Positions 24,742 to 35,163 of a stretch of DNA of 64,000 bases are shown here, in pieces (positions within the stretch are counted from its first letter, which is position 1; each line of letters starts with the position of its first letter). This DNA is from Siderastrea radians (lineage: Eukaryota > Cnidaria > Anthozoa > Scleractinia > Rhizangiidae): contig OZ024891.1 in NCBI GenBank assembly GCA_964017195.1, forward strand, positions 2,329,394 to 2,393,393. The letters run 5' to 3'. The notes beneath the pieces are model-generated. The model had not been told where the DNA came from and did not search any database. It saw nothing but the letters and a program-made list of their open reading frames with translations. A program made the translations under genes and the position numbers.

Positions 24742-24759
24742 ATGAATATTACGACAAAC
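24742..24759 (+). CDS. Leader coding exon of the 25.6-kb gene (MNITTN)
   Basis: Exon 24687-24759 carries 5' UTR and six codons, ending AAC/GTAAGT; phase 0 with the main exon. Confidence 0.75.
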
Positions 24760-25589
24760 GTAAGTAAATTCCAACACAAAGTGATAAACCAAGCAAAAGC
24801 ACTGTTTGAGTTCAGTGGAATGTCTTGATCTGCAAGCTGCTAACGACATTAGTTCAATTGCTAATTTTGAAAAGACAGAGTCATGTTGAGGTTTCTGATT
24901 TGGTTACATCAAACATTGGAAATTTTGTTTCCGAGAACCTTGATCATACATGAATTGCTTCTAGACCAACGGGTGATATCAAGTGAATTTTAAAGGAAAG
25001 AGCGAGCTACAATCAGTCATGATCAGTAGTACGATAAAGAAACATGATAAATGTTAAGCTCGGTCATGACTTGAAACTGATCAGAAACATGTGAAATCAG
25101 TATTCATCTTTCTGATCCACAATCAGTTTACACCCTAATAGTGACCATTCAATAATTTCTCCTTACATTGGACACTTCATGATCAAACATACGGGTCACG
25201 AGAATAAAGGAACTGATCACCAAAGATGACCTGTCATGATTGCTGAACAAATTCTTCTAACTTGTACCGTAAGACATATATAGAAGTCATTTAGGAGAAG
25301 ATCCAAGTTGATAGTAGGGTTTAAAGGGTTAAAACACAAGGGAAGGCTGACCATTTCCACCCCTGGCCATCCGAAGAAAGCCATGGCAAAAGGCTTTGAA
25401 AAACTACTCGATGGGAACTAAAAAGTGATTCATCAATTGGCGAATAAGGAGCGTATAACCTGTTTGATTACAGAAGCATGCAGGACTGATATAACAAACA
25501 ACGTAGAATCAAGAAGATGAAAATAATCGATCCCTTTGCGTTGTTTAGGTGCATTTACAATAGTTTAATATCGTGATTGTTTGTTTCAG

Positions 25590-26030
25590 CAGATAACATT
25601 ATCCATAATTGTCATCTTGACCTGCTCCAGCCTGGGTTTTACCAAACCTGTTTTCCTGCAAGACGAGGCATTTAATCAGCAGTCACGGGACCAAGAGACC
25701 CAGATCCAAAGCGATGCCTTTCAACCAGAGGAGAACATAAACCAAGAGAGTGACGTCACAGGTGGTTTGGACGAGTTTCTGGATAGACCATCTGCGCATA
25801 ATCGCACTGCAAGAGCCACAAATCACCCTTGCGTTTCGCACATTGTAAGAAAGTGGGACGGTTGTAGAAAACGTTATGTTAATATATTTCATTGTGATCG
25901 TACACATATTTTCTGCAGTCAGGCCATTAACGTTCATCATTCTCCTAAATGTAAAACAGTGTACGGCTCGCAGGTCAAGTTTATTTCCAAGTGTCCTTTG
26001 TTACCAGTAGGTTGTCAATGTGCCGCCTGA
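25590..26030 (+). CDS. Secreted cysteine-rich prepropeptide (8-Cys, type 1), main exon
   Basis: The acceptor is the tandem NAGNAG site TTTCAGCAG, so the exon begins at 25590 or 25593 and one Gln is optional. Joined to MNITTN it gives a signal peptide ending near LGFT/KP, then a propeptide of about 55 residues, SAHNRTAR, and a mature domain of about 68 residues with eight cysteines: C-x10-C-x9-C-x6-C-x11-C-x13-C-x6-C-x-C, ending PVGCQCAA. The next-door copy at 30.4 kb differs by two residues, both outside the mature part. The 3' UTR has the conserved AACAGCTGGTCTGTTT motif and AATAAA at 26191-26196. Cystine-knot or IL-17-like ligand is the best guess; a defensin- or toxin-like role cannot be excluded. 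Confidence 0.85.
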   Translation, partial: QITLSIIVILTCSSLGFTKPVFLQDEAFNQQSRDQETQIQSDAFQPEENINQESDVTGGLDEFLDRPSAHNRTARATNHPCVSHIVRKWDGCRKRYVNIFHCDRTHIFCSQAINVHHSPKCKTVYGSQVKFISKCPLLPVGCQCAA

Positions 26031-26699
26031 ATCTATTTAAAGGAAAAAATGGTTTTACAGTCAAGCTGTGTTTTAACGGCCCGCATATTGTTACTTAACT
26101 AACAGATTAAAACTTCACTGTAAATAAAAAAATATATGAATTGAATTCTGTAAACAGCTGGTCTGTTTTGATACAGATGAAAAATGTGAAAATAAACTAT
26201 ATTTTAAGGAATTTATCGACTATGGATACGTCTCATTTTTGACTGATATCCTATCCTTTCTGTAAAGGAATTTCTTAACAAGTTCGGCTGCTATTATTTA
26301 GCTCCATATCCTCGGTTAACTTGGGTTTTTCCCGAACCTTTGATTCACTGAGTAGTATACCAGGTTGATTGTTTCCTCTTCATTTTTACGGAGCCGTAGA
26401 TACGTGATCGATAACCACTGAGCCCATATAATATTAAATTACGCTGTATATGGCTTAAATGCTCTTTGCAAGGAAGATACGAAAAGTAAACAGAATTATG
26501 GGATCTTAGCGTGAGCAGTGAAATTCCGAAAGGGATAACCGAATGAGACATATTGAAATGACATAAATGTTCTGTTTACTACGCATACTTATTCCGTGGA
26601 AATTTATCTCATGGCTGGTCATCAGACTCAACAAACTGCAGATTCCGCCATCTGAGCTGCCCGCATCTAAGTTAATTCTCTTGTTGTTATTAAATTGAT

Positions 26700-26852
26700 C
26701 AGGCCTCAGTTGTTCAAAAGATGGATAGCGCTATCCACCGGATAAATCACTATCCAGTGGATAAGTGTTAGGGAAACCAATTGCGTTATCCACTGGATAG
26801 AGATTTATCCGGTGAATACGGCGCTATCCAACTTTTGAACAACTGGGGCCTG
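26700..26852. mobile_element. MITE CAGGCCTCAGTTGTTCAAAAG, copy 1
   Basis: 153-bp element. The inverted repeats of about 65 bp include GGATAGCGCTATCCA, CCGGATAAATC and CTATCCAGTGGATA, each with its complement on the other side. Short open frames here are translations of the repeat. Confidence 0.85.
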
Positions 26853-27025
26853 AATCCTAATGAATATTTAAGGTTCGTTTGTCATTTGCAGCACTTAAAG
26901 GGGCATAGTCACGCTTATTCCGTGGAAATTTATCTCATGGCTGGTCATCAGACTCAACAAACTGCAGATTCCGCCATCTGAGCTGCCCGCATCTAAGTTA
27001 ATTCTCTTGTTGTTATTAAATTGAT

Positions 27026-27178
27026 CAGGCCTCAGTTGTTCAAAAGATGGATAGCGCTATCCACCGGATAAATCACTATCCAGTGGATAAGTGTTAGGGA
27101 AACCAATTGCGTTATCCACTGGATAGAGATTTATCCGGTGAATACGGCGCTATCCAACTTTTGAACAACTGGGGCCTG
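27026..27178. mobile_element. MITE CAGGCCTCAGTTGTTCAAAAG, copy 2
   Basis: Duplicated together with its flanks by the 326-bp tandem event, not by transposition. Confidence 0.85.
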
Positions 27179-28645
27179 AATCCTAATGAATATTTAAGGT
27201 TCGTTTGTCATTTGCAGCACTTAAAGGGGCATAGTCACGCTATTTTAGTTCATTTTCAAAATCAAAAATATGTCCTCACATCAATGAACGGTCACAAATA
27301 ATGGGCTATTTTTAGATGTTGGTCTATCACGGGAAGGAGAAATCTCTTTTAGGAATATGGCGACATATATTAAGCGTTCAGGACTAACCTCGAGGCATTT
27401 TTATCTTGAGATAACGTTTACTGATTTAAGAATAAGATTTTATCAACTGATTTAACAAGTTTGTTCCATAAACACAAACTAGTTCCAAGACAAATTAAAA
27501 CCCTATCTTTTGACGTCATCAATTCTAGTACCTATCTGTGCAATAAGTCATAATGCTCGTCTTTACTCAGTTGTTGCGTCACAAATCTTATTTTAGCAGA
27601 AAGGTAGTCCCAAGAAACCTTCCGGAACTCTAAAACAGTTTATACTGCTCGTAAATTATTAAACTTTGAGTTTTTAAATCAATCATTTTATTGCCAACAA
27701 GAAAGAAAAACGTGAAAGCTTTTAAGGTCATATCTACGAAAACAGATCTCTGTTGGTAAATCACATGTTTATGCACATTTGCCTGTCTTTATTTCATTTC
27801 CTATAAGCGTTCAAATTCAAAGTGATTTCTTTCGTACACGAGGTTCTTTCGACCTTAGATTAAAGCAACAAACATTATTCACGACTGAGAATACTATTCT
27901 TTCAAAATGTATTGCGTTTCAAAATGCATATGGTTGCTTTTTTTTTTTAAGAGCTGTCTTTCATAATTCCAATGAAGAATTTTGAAGAGTTTAGTAAACA
28001 TAAAATTTATTTCCCCCATTATCGGTTCCAAAATAGAATGTGCCACGCTTTGATCAAACTCTGCATTATGCATGAGAAAGACACATTTGAGTTTTTACAT
28101 GCGCATAGCTGCAGAACTGTGTAGTAGTCAAGGACATGACAGGGCTCTGTGGTGTTTTGTTTGCACGAATGCTGTGCAAACCTTTTTGCAGCAGAGAGGT
28201 TTTTCGTATCATTCCTTATGTGTTGCACAAAACAGATATAAAATAATTGAAGATGTCTTTTCAAACATTAGGTAGAATGTGCAATAAATGTGATAATAAA
28301 GCCGCTTTTCACTGATTCCTTGACTTCCATCAAAAGTAATAAGACACAATAACGAAGGAGAAAGCTTTTTCAGTGTCCAAAACAGTAGTTCAAGGTTTAA
28401 CGTTCGAGGGTAAAGTGTTTAATATTCACCAGAGGAACTTCTTTTCTCAAGTGAAATCTTTTTCTCAGCAAAAGAAGGCTGTTATTTCAGTGGAAATTAT
28501 CTAGTTTCCTAAAGTTTAGAAAAAACTCTTTGTCCTCAGTAAAGTGAATGAAATTCTAAGATACTTGACTTTGTTATCATTTGCTTTTTCCAATGACAGG
28601 TGATTATGTGTTCCTCTCACCTTAGCAATGTGCAGGGAACAAATG

Positions 28646-28774
28646 GAGTTAAAAATAGGACAGAACGGATTTAACTTCCGTTCATGTAGGTGGAGTCGAG
28701 TAGAACACGCTTTGTCCGGCTGGAAGATGTTCCTTGTTGCTTACGGAATTAATTAGCGAAGAAAAGTATAAAAA
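28646..28774 (+). promoter_or_regulatory. Promoter of the 30.4-kb gene
   Basis: Near-identical to 23849-23977. TATAAAAA at 28767-28774; first-exon donor after 28864. Confidence 0.75.
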
Positions 28775-29529
28775 TCTCGCCTGAGCTGACTTGAAGTTAT
28801 GTCGAGTTCAAGCTTACGAAGTGAACTAAGGAACTAGAACTTGAACCAGCCTTTAACTTAAAAGGTAAGCAGGAACATCTTAAGTTGCCCGAAAGAAAAG
28901 AATTGATTTATTTCACCAATTTTATGCAACTTTAAATTAGCACTGTGATACAGCGTACTTATCTCAGAAGAACTTATTACTTAGAATAAGCTCATCTCTC
29001 AAAATCGTTTTAAACTACACCCTTTTATATGGGTTAGCTTTTAGGCATCTCCGCTTGAAAACAAAACTTTAATCAGTTCAAAAAGTCTTACTGAAAAAAT
29101 AAAACTGTTAGCTAAGTATTTACTAAACTAAAAAACTTTTGTTGTTTCCCAAACCGCTGAATTTCTGTGTTCTAACATCTTCAGGGAGGGGCTGTTATTA
29201 ACCAATTGGAAATAACTTACCCTTGTAACAAATATTGATGAAGTGAATCAAACTTCACGTTCAAGACTTGAGGCCTAAAAAAATCCCCCCAAATGTGTTA
29301 TTGGCTTGTGACGGTAGGTTTGAGAAGTGTGAATTCAATTTTCTTTCTTCCAACTGTGTCCCTTGCTAATACAAAGCTCCTCACAAAAAAAAATTATAAG
29401 CACTAGTAAACCATTATAATTATTAACTTATAAACTTTTCGTTCATTTAATTTCATCAGCTGCTACATTATAAGTCTTCAATATTATCAGAGAGAAAACC
29501 TTCAAGAAAGTTTCAAAGAAGATTACAAG

Positions 29530-29547
29530 ATGAATATTACGACAAAC
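29530..29547 (+). CDS. Leader coding exon of the 30.4-kb gene (MNITTN)
   Basis: Exon 29475-29547; donor AAC/GTAAGT; phase 0. Confidence 0.75.
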
Positions 29548-30357
29548 GTAAGTAAATTCCAACACAAAGTGATAAACCAAGCAAAAGCACTGTTTGAGAT
29601 CAGTGGAATGTCTTGATCTGCAAGCTGCTAACGACATTAGTTCAATTGCTAATTTTGAAAAGACAGAGTCATGTTGAGGTTTCTGATTTGGTTACATCAA
29701 ACATTGGAAAATTTGTATCCGAGTACCTTGATCATACATGAATTGCTTCTAGACCAACGGGTCAGTGATATCAAGTGAATTTTAAAGGAAAGAGCGAGCT
29801 ACAATCAGTAGTAAGAGATGTTTTAAGCTCGGTCATGACTTGAAACTGATCAGAAACATGTGAAATCAGTATTCATCTTTCTGATCCACAATCAGTTTAC
29901 ACCCTAATAGTGACCATTCAATAATTTCTCCTTACATTGGACACTTCATGATCAAACATACGGGTCACGAGAATAAAGGAACTGATCACCAAAGATGACC
30001 TGTCATGATTGCTGAACAAATTCTTCCAACTTGTACCGTAAGACATAAATAGCAGTCATTTAGGAGAAGATCCAAGTTGATAGCAGGGTTTAAAGGGTTA
30101 AGACACAAGGGAAGGCCGACCATTTCCACCCCTGGCCATCCGAAGAAAGCCATGCAAAAGGCTTTGAAAAACTACTCGATGGGAACTAAAAAGTGATTCA
30201 TCTATTGGCGAATAAGGAGCGTATAACCTGTTTGATTACAGAAGCATACAGGACTGATATAACAAACAACGTAGAATCAAGAAGATGAAAATAATCGATC
30301 CCTTTGCGTTGTTTAGGTACATTTACAATAGTTTAATATCGTGATTGTTTGTTTCAG

Positions 30358-30798
30358 CAGATAACATTATCCATAATTGTCATCTTGAGCTGCTCCAGCC
30401 TGGGTTTTACCAAACCTGTTTTCCTGCAAGACGAGGCCTTTAATCAGCAGTCACGGGACCAAGAGACCCAGATCCAAAGCGATGCCTTTCAACCAGAGGA
30501 GAACAGAAACCAAGAGAGTGACGTCACAGGTGGTTTGGACGAGTTTCTGGATAGACCATCTGCGCATAATCGCACTGCAAGAGCCACAAATCACCCTTGC
30601 GTTTCGCACATTGTAAGAAAGTGGGACGGTTGTAGAAAAAGATATGTTAATATATTTCATTGTGATCGTACACATATTTTCTGCAGTCAGGCCATTAACG
30701 TTCATCATTCTCCTAAATGTAAAACAGTGTACGGCTCTCAGGTCAAGTTTATTTCCAAGTGCCCTTTGTTACCAGTAGGTTGTCAATGTGCCGCCTGA
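30358..30798 (+). CDS. Secreted cysteine-rich prepropeptide (8-Cys, type 1), recent duplicate
   Basis: Differs from the 25.6-kb product by Thr to Ser in the signal peptide and Ile to Arg in the propeptide; the mature domain is identical. It keeps the NAGNAG acceptor (CAG at 30358 or ATA at 30361), RTAR, the NRT sequon, the 3' UTR motif (about 30904-30945) and AATAAA (30956-30961). Both duplicates look functional. Confidence 0.85.
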   Translation, partial: QITLSIIVILSCSSLGFTKPVFLQDEAFNQQSRDQETQIQSDAFQPEENRNQESDVTGGLDEFLDRPSAHNRTARATNHPCVSHIVRKWDGCRKRYVNIFHCDRTHIFCSQAINVHHSPKCKTVYGSQVKFISKCPLLPVGCQCAA

Positions 30799-31464
30799 AT
30801 CTATTTAAAGGAAAAAATGGTTTTACAGTCAAGCTGTGTTTTAACGGCATATTGTTACTTAACTAACAGATTAAAACTTCACTGTAAATAAAAAAAATAT
30901 ATGAATTGAATTCTGTAAACAGCTGGTCTGTTTTGATACAGATGAAAAATGTGAAAATAAACTATATTTTAAGGAATTTATCGACTATGGATACGTCTCA
31001 TTTTTGACTGATATCCTATCCTTTCTGTAAAGGAATTTCTTAACAAGTTCGGCTGCTATTTTTTAGCTCCATATCCTCGGTTAACTTGGGTTTTTCCCGA
31101 ACTTTTGATTCACTGAGTAGTATACTAGGTTGATTGTTTCCTCTTCATTTTTACGGAGCCGTAGATACGTGATCGATAACCACTGAGCCCATATAGTATT
31201 AAATTACGCTCTATATGGCTTAAATGCTCTTAGGAAAGAAGATACGAAAAGTAAACAGAATTATAGGATCTTAGCGTGAGCAGTGAAATTCCGAAAGGGA
31301 TAACCGAATGAGACATATTGAAATGACATAAATGTTCTGTTTACTTTGCATACTTATTCCGTGGAAATTTATCTCATGGCTGGTCATCAGACTCAACAAA
31401 CTGCAGATTCCGCCATTTTAGCTGCCCGCATCTAAGTTAATTCTCTTGTTGTTATTAAATTGAT

Positions 31465-31615
31465 CAGGCCTCAGTTGTTCAAAAGATGGATAGCGCTATC
31501 CACCGGATAAATCACTATCCAGTGGATAAGTGTTAGGGAAACCAATTGCGTTATCCACTGGATAGAGATTTATCCGGTGAATAGCGCTATCCAACTTTTG
31601 AACAACTGGGGCCTG
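31465..31615. mobile_element. MITE CAGGCCTCAGTTGTTCAAAAG, copy 3
   Basis: Homologue of the 26.7-kb element in unit 2; two bases shorter near GAATAGCGCTATCC, restoring a better arm match. Confidence 0.85.
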
Positions 31616-31744
31616 AATCCTAATGAATATTTAAGGTTCGTTTGTCATTTGCAGCACTTAAAGGGGCATAGTCACGCTATTTTAGTTCATTTTCAAAATC
31701 AAAAATATGTCCTCACATCAATGAACGGCCACAAATAATGGGCT

Positions 31745-33480
31745 AGTTTTGTTACCAAAGACTATATTACTTCACTGAAACTGTTTTCTGTCGTCTGTTG
31801 CTACGGATGGCACGGATGGAAATTGATTGCAATTTGAAAAAAATAGGCTAAACTTTTTACATTCTTTCAGCGTGTTGACATTAAGTCGATATTAAATGGT
31901 CATGGTTTGTTTTCTCTTAATGAAGTTAAGTTAATATGTTGCTTTAAATGTTCAAACACAATGTTGTTCATGGATCTGCGAAATCCTAATGACTATGTCC
32001 CTTTAAGTTGTGCAGTTAGCTGTTTAGGGGCTTATTGCGAGATCTATTCTAGCTTTTAGAATTTTCAAGCCATTTTGCATATTTTCTGGGATAGACCTTG
32101 GATAGATGATTTAGTACATACTAATTTACTATATAGTATATATAGTGCATAGTGTTTTTCGTGCGCTCTGATTGGTTATTCAAACTCAGGATAGCATCTG
32201 CTATTCATCTCCCGGCATTTTTCTGGATTTCGAGGCGAGTTTTCACCTCCACTTTGCTGAATAATTGTTAAATGAAGTTCAAACAGTAAGATTAAAGTCA
32301 TTAGAATTTTTTGAAAGAGACGAAGTATTTGAGGGGTTTTCCCTTATAAGTTTATAAAGGATGCTATAAACGTTGTACGAAACACATGCAGTGTTTGGGA
32401 ATTCAGTTAACTTGGTTTCTAAACTTGTGATCCCTTGCATGTTGTTGTGGATGAATCACTGCAAGCGAAATCCAAGTTTTTGGAACTTATTTGACATTAC
32501 TAAAGTCGTCAAAGATAAAATTTCGCGCCATTTGTGCACGAAGAAAGAAGGCCGTGGGGACGAGGTTGTCTGTTCTGAGATGGTTATCAGGTCTAAAGCT
32601 AACTGGCTTGCGTCAGCGTAAAAACTTTGATTAAATTACCTTTCATATGTACGTAATACGAAAGTGGATTATGCTCATTGTTATTACTCGGTCTATGTTT
32701 GTGTTGATGTTTATGTTGATGTTTATGTTTATGTTTAAAGTCGCAAACATTAGACAAATAATCAACTAAACTTAACAATCATGCCACATGTGTTAGCTTG
32801 GCAATAAACTGACAAGCGAAACTGTTCAGCCCTCGGTCCCTAGTTATAAGACTTTGTACTGTAACAATTTGTTTAAAAGATCATGAAGATATAGATTCCC
32901 ACAAATGACAAATGACGTCAATGATGGTTAGGGGTCAATGACCCTACAAGCCAAAGAGAATAGTACAGTCTCTTGAACAAACATTTTAGTTAATTCTGGA
33001 TCGAGAATTTGAAAATAATGCTGAGTTTCTCACTCAGTATGTTCTCGATATTGCGTTTGCAGGCTTAAAAAAACCTTAAGTTGAATTTCCACTGTCGCAA
33101 AATTTTAAAGAGCGTTTTACATGGAATCAGTTTTAAAGACTTGCGTAGGTAGCGCGCACTGACGTAAAAAGTTGAACCGCCTCAGTTACTTTTACGAGTG
33201 TCAGTTTCATGTGATGCGGTTTTAGCTTTCGAGTGTGGCAGAAATCCTTAAGGATGAGCACCCAAATTAAACATCTTCAGCAGCATTGTTGTATCAAGCT
33301 GTTCTCAGTCCGGTATTTCTTATCATAAAATTTCTGAATTTTTCCGCTTTCGGACTAACAGTAGTAATGTATGTTTCTTTTATTCTACGCGCTAAGACGT
33401 TTTAAATCGCCAGCACCTGCTAAATTTGTATTTTTCCAGTAAAAATGGAAATTTCCCTTTTTAGCCGCTGTTGCGGCTTC
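31745..33480. other. Intergenic region upstream of the 34.6-kb gene
   Basis: No gene supported. An 82-codon open frame (32373-32621) starts with TTG and is broken in the paralogous stretch near 40.7-41.0 kb. A short TGTTTA/TGTTGA-rich tract lies at 32695-32745. The region is partly colinear with 40.4-42.9 kb. Confidence 0.5.
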
Positions 33481-33483
33481 GAC

Positions 33484-33490
33484 TATAAGA
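33484..33490 (+). promoter_or_regulatory. TATA-like box of the 34.6-kb gene
   Basis: GACTATAAGAG, matching GACTATAAAAG at the same place in the 43.9-kb gene. This second promoter class lacks the TTTAACTTCCGTTC block. Confidence 0.55.
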
Positions 33491-33606
33491 GTAGGAATGC
33501 ATTTGCTGTGCTGCGATCAGAAGCCATTATCTTCAGAAAAACAAGACACATTCTGAGAAGGGTATCCTCAGATATCAACTTCACAGTCAACACTATATCT
33601 TACAAC

Positions 33607-33624
33607 ATGTCCAGCATCACAAAG
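33607..33624 (+). CDS. Leader coding exon of the 34.6-kb gene (MSSITK)
   Basis: Six codons ending AAG/GTGAGT. An upstream ATG at 33445 is in frame here but lies upstream of the TATA box and is out of frame in the 43.9-kb paralogue, so the start at 33607 is preferred. Confidence 0.75.
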
Positions 33625-34557
33625 GTGAGTACATTAGTTTAAAACAGTATAATTCATTTATTTACTAATTTAGTTTGTGAACTCACTTATTTTTGGGAGG
33701 CTGGAAGCTAAAGATAAAAAAAAAACAAAAAAAACAAAAAAAACCAACAAGGGGACGATTTGAGAGAATTCAGGCCCGTTCAATTTCTCGATGAGCTTGA
33801 TAAGCTCATAACCAGGTTTGGTTATTCAATTGTGAAAAACTGACGATTCAGAAAAATCTTTTTGAACTGATATATTTCCCTTTTTAGAGAATATTCCGCC
33901 TGTTTCACCGCCAAGAAAAAAGGGTTAAAAAGTGGCGAAAACGATTGCAATGCTGCTTGAATTACAGCGGCAGTAAGGCTTTGAGAAAACATTGTTTCCT
34001 TACTGTATTACTTCACCCTTGATTTCAATTATTTATTGCAGTAGTTACAGTTTTCTTTTTAACAGTGAGAAATTACATTACATTTGTCGGAATTCTAACG
34101 TCATCGTTACCAATGAAGAGATTCAATTTGTAAATTTAGAAAAAGGTGATTTTTCTGAAACATACCAGCATTGAAGAAGACTTTCAGATAAGAGATTTAG
34201 GAATTATTTTGAGAGAAATGATCACATAAACCTTGCAGTTTTTGTTTTTGCTTTACTGGAAGACGTTTAGTAACAGCTTCTAAGTTGAACTATTTCACAC
34301 TGAATCCATGCTCATTTGAATTTCTTTTAGCATACGTTTCTAGGCTACAAAGTAAGGTCTGTCGCAAGATAAAAATAAAAACAGACACGAAACAAATAGG
34401 CACCTGAGGGCAAATACAAGTTGTAATTATCTTGACAAGACGAGTTGCATCTTGTGCAAAATGAGGAGAATTGAAATTAAAGTAGTACACTGATTCAAAG
34501 GATAAAAATTTCCATCCCTGCCTACTGATGAAATTATTTTTATGTTTGTTTCAACAG

Positions 34558-34998
34558 ATACTTTTATCTATAATTGTCTTCTTGAGCTGCTTTTACACGG
34601 GTTTTACCAAACCTGTATTCCTCGAGAACCAGCCTATCAATCAGCAGTTACGTGACCACGGCTCCAGGCCTCAAGGCGATGCCTTTCGACCAGAGGAGAG
34701 CATTAACCAACAGAATGACGTCATAAGTACCTTGGACGAGTTTCTGGACAGACCATCCGCGCATAATCGCACTGCAAGGGACGCTGGTCACCCGTGCGTT
34801 TCGAAAATCGTACGAAAGTATGATCATTGCAGAAGAAGTTATGTTAATGTGTTCCAGTGTAAACCAACACGTGTGTCATGTTTTCAAGCGATACCTAAAT
34901 ATGGAAAGCCCTTGTGTAAAACAGTGTTCGGCTTCTACCAGGCTAAGTTCATTTCAAAGTGCCCTTCGTTAGCGATAGATTGTCAATGTGCTGCCTGA
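34558..34998 (+). CDS. Secreted cysteine-rich prepropeptide (8-Cys, type 2), main exon
   Basis: Acceptor TTTCAACAG/ATA at 34557/34558. An ATG at 34528 lies in the intron and would yield a signal peptide only if the intron were retained. The spliced product starts MSSITK-ILLSIIVFL. The propeptide again ends SAHNRTAR. The mature domain has C-x10-C-x9-C-x6-C-x11-C-x14-C-x6-C-x-C and ends AIDCQCAA, so the penultimate Cys follows Asp rather than Gly. The 3' UTR motif is at about 35106-35150 and AATAAA at 35158-35163. Confidence 0.85.
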   Translation: MLLSIIVFLSCFYTGFTKPVFLENQPINQQLRDHGSRPQGDAFRPEESINQQNDVISTLDEFLDRPSAHNRTARDAGHPCVSKIVRKYDHCRRSYVNVFQCKPTRVSCFQAIPKYGKPLCKTVFGFYQAKFISKCPSLAIDCQCAA

Positions 34999-35163
34999 AT
35001 CTATTTTTAAAGAGAAAACTTTATTTATCTTTGCGCAAAATGGATTAATTTTTGAGATGTTAACATCAATGTAAATGTAAGGCAGAATGGGAAATTCTCA
35101 CTCAAATTGAATTCTGTACAGCAGCTGGTCTGTTCCTGGTACAGGCAAAAATGTTATAATAAA

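Larger units (their letters stand above)
26588..27239. repeat. 326-bp tandem duplication (two copies)
   Basis: 26588-26913 is repeated at 26914-27239; each copy contains one MITE. The homologous place in unit 2 (around 31350-31670) has a single copy. Confidence 0.9.
22511..31744. repeat. Direct segmental duplication (two ~4.4-4.8 kb units)
   Basis: Unit 1 is 22511-27304, unit 2 is 27305-31744. Promoter, leader exon, intron and main exon correspond almost base for base. The unit boundaries share GCTA (22511, 27305, 31742). Unit 1 is longer mainly because it carries a 326-bp internal duplication. Confidence 0.9.

Noticed and set aside
25683..25940. Minus-strand open frame of 85 codons opposite the 25.6-kb gene (and equivalents at 30451-30708 and 43957-44148)
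   Set aside because: Antisense shadow of the conserved coding exon; no independent features.
26781..27301. Two similar open frames beginning MRYPLDRDLSGEYG
   Set aside because: They are translations of the MITE inverted repeat, copied by the 326-bp duplication.
33445..33642. 65-codon open frame ending in MSSITK and the donor
   Set aside because: The ATG lies upstream of the TATA box and the frame is not kept in the 43.9-kb paralogue; only the last six codons are taken as coding.
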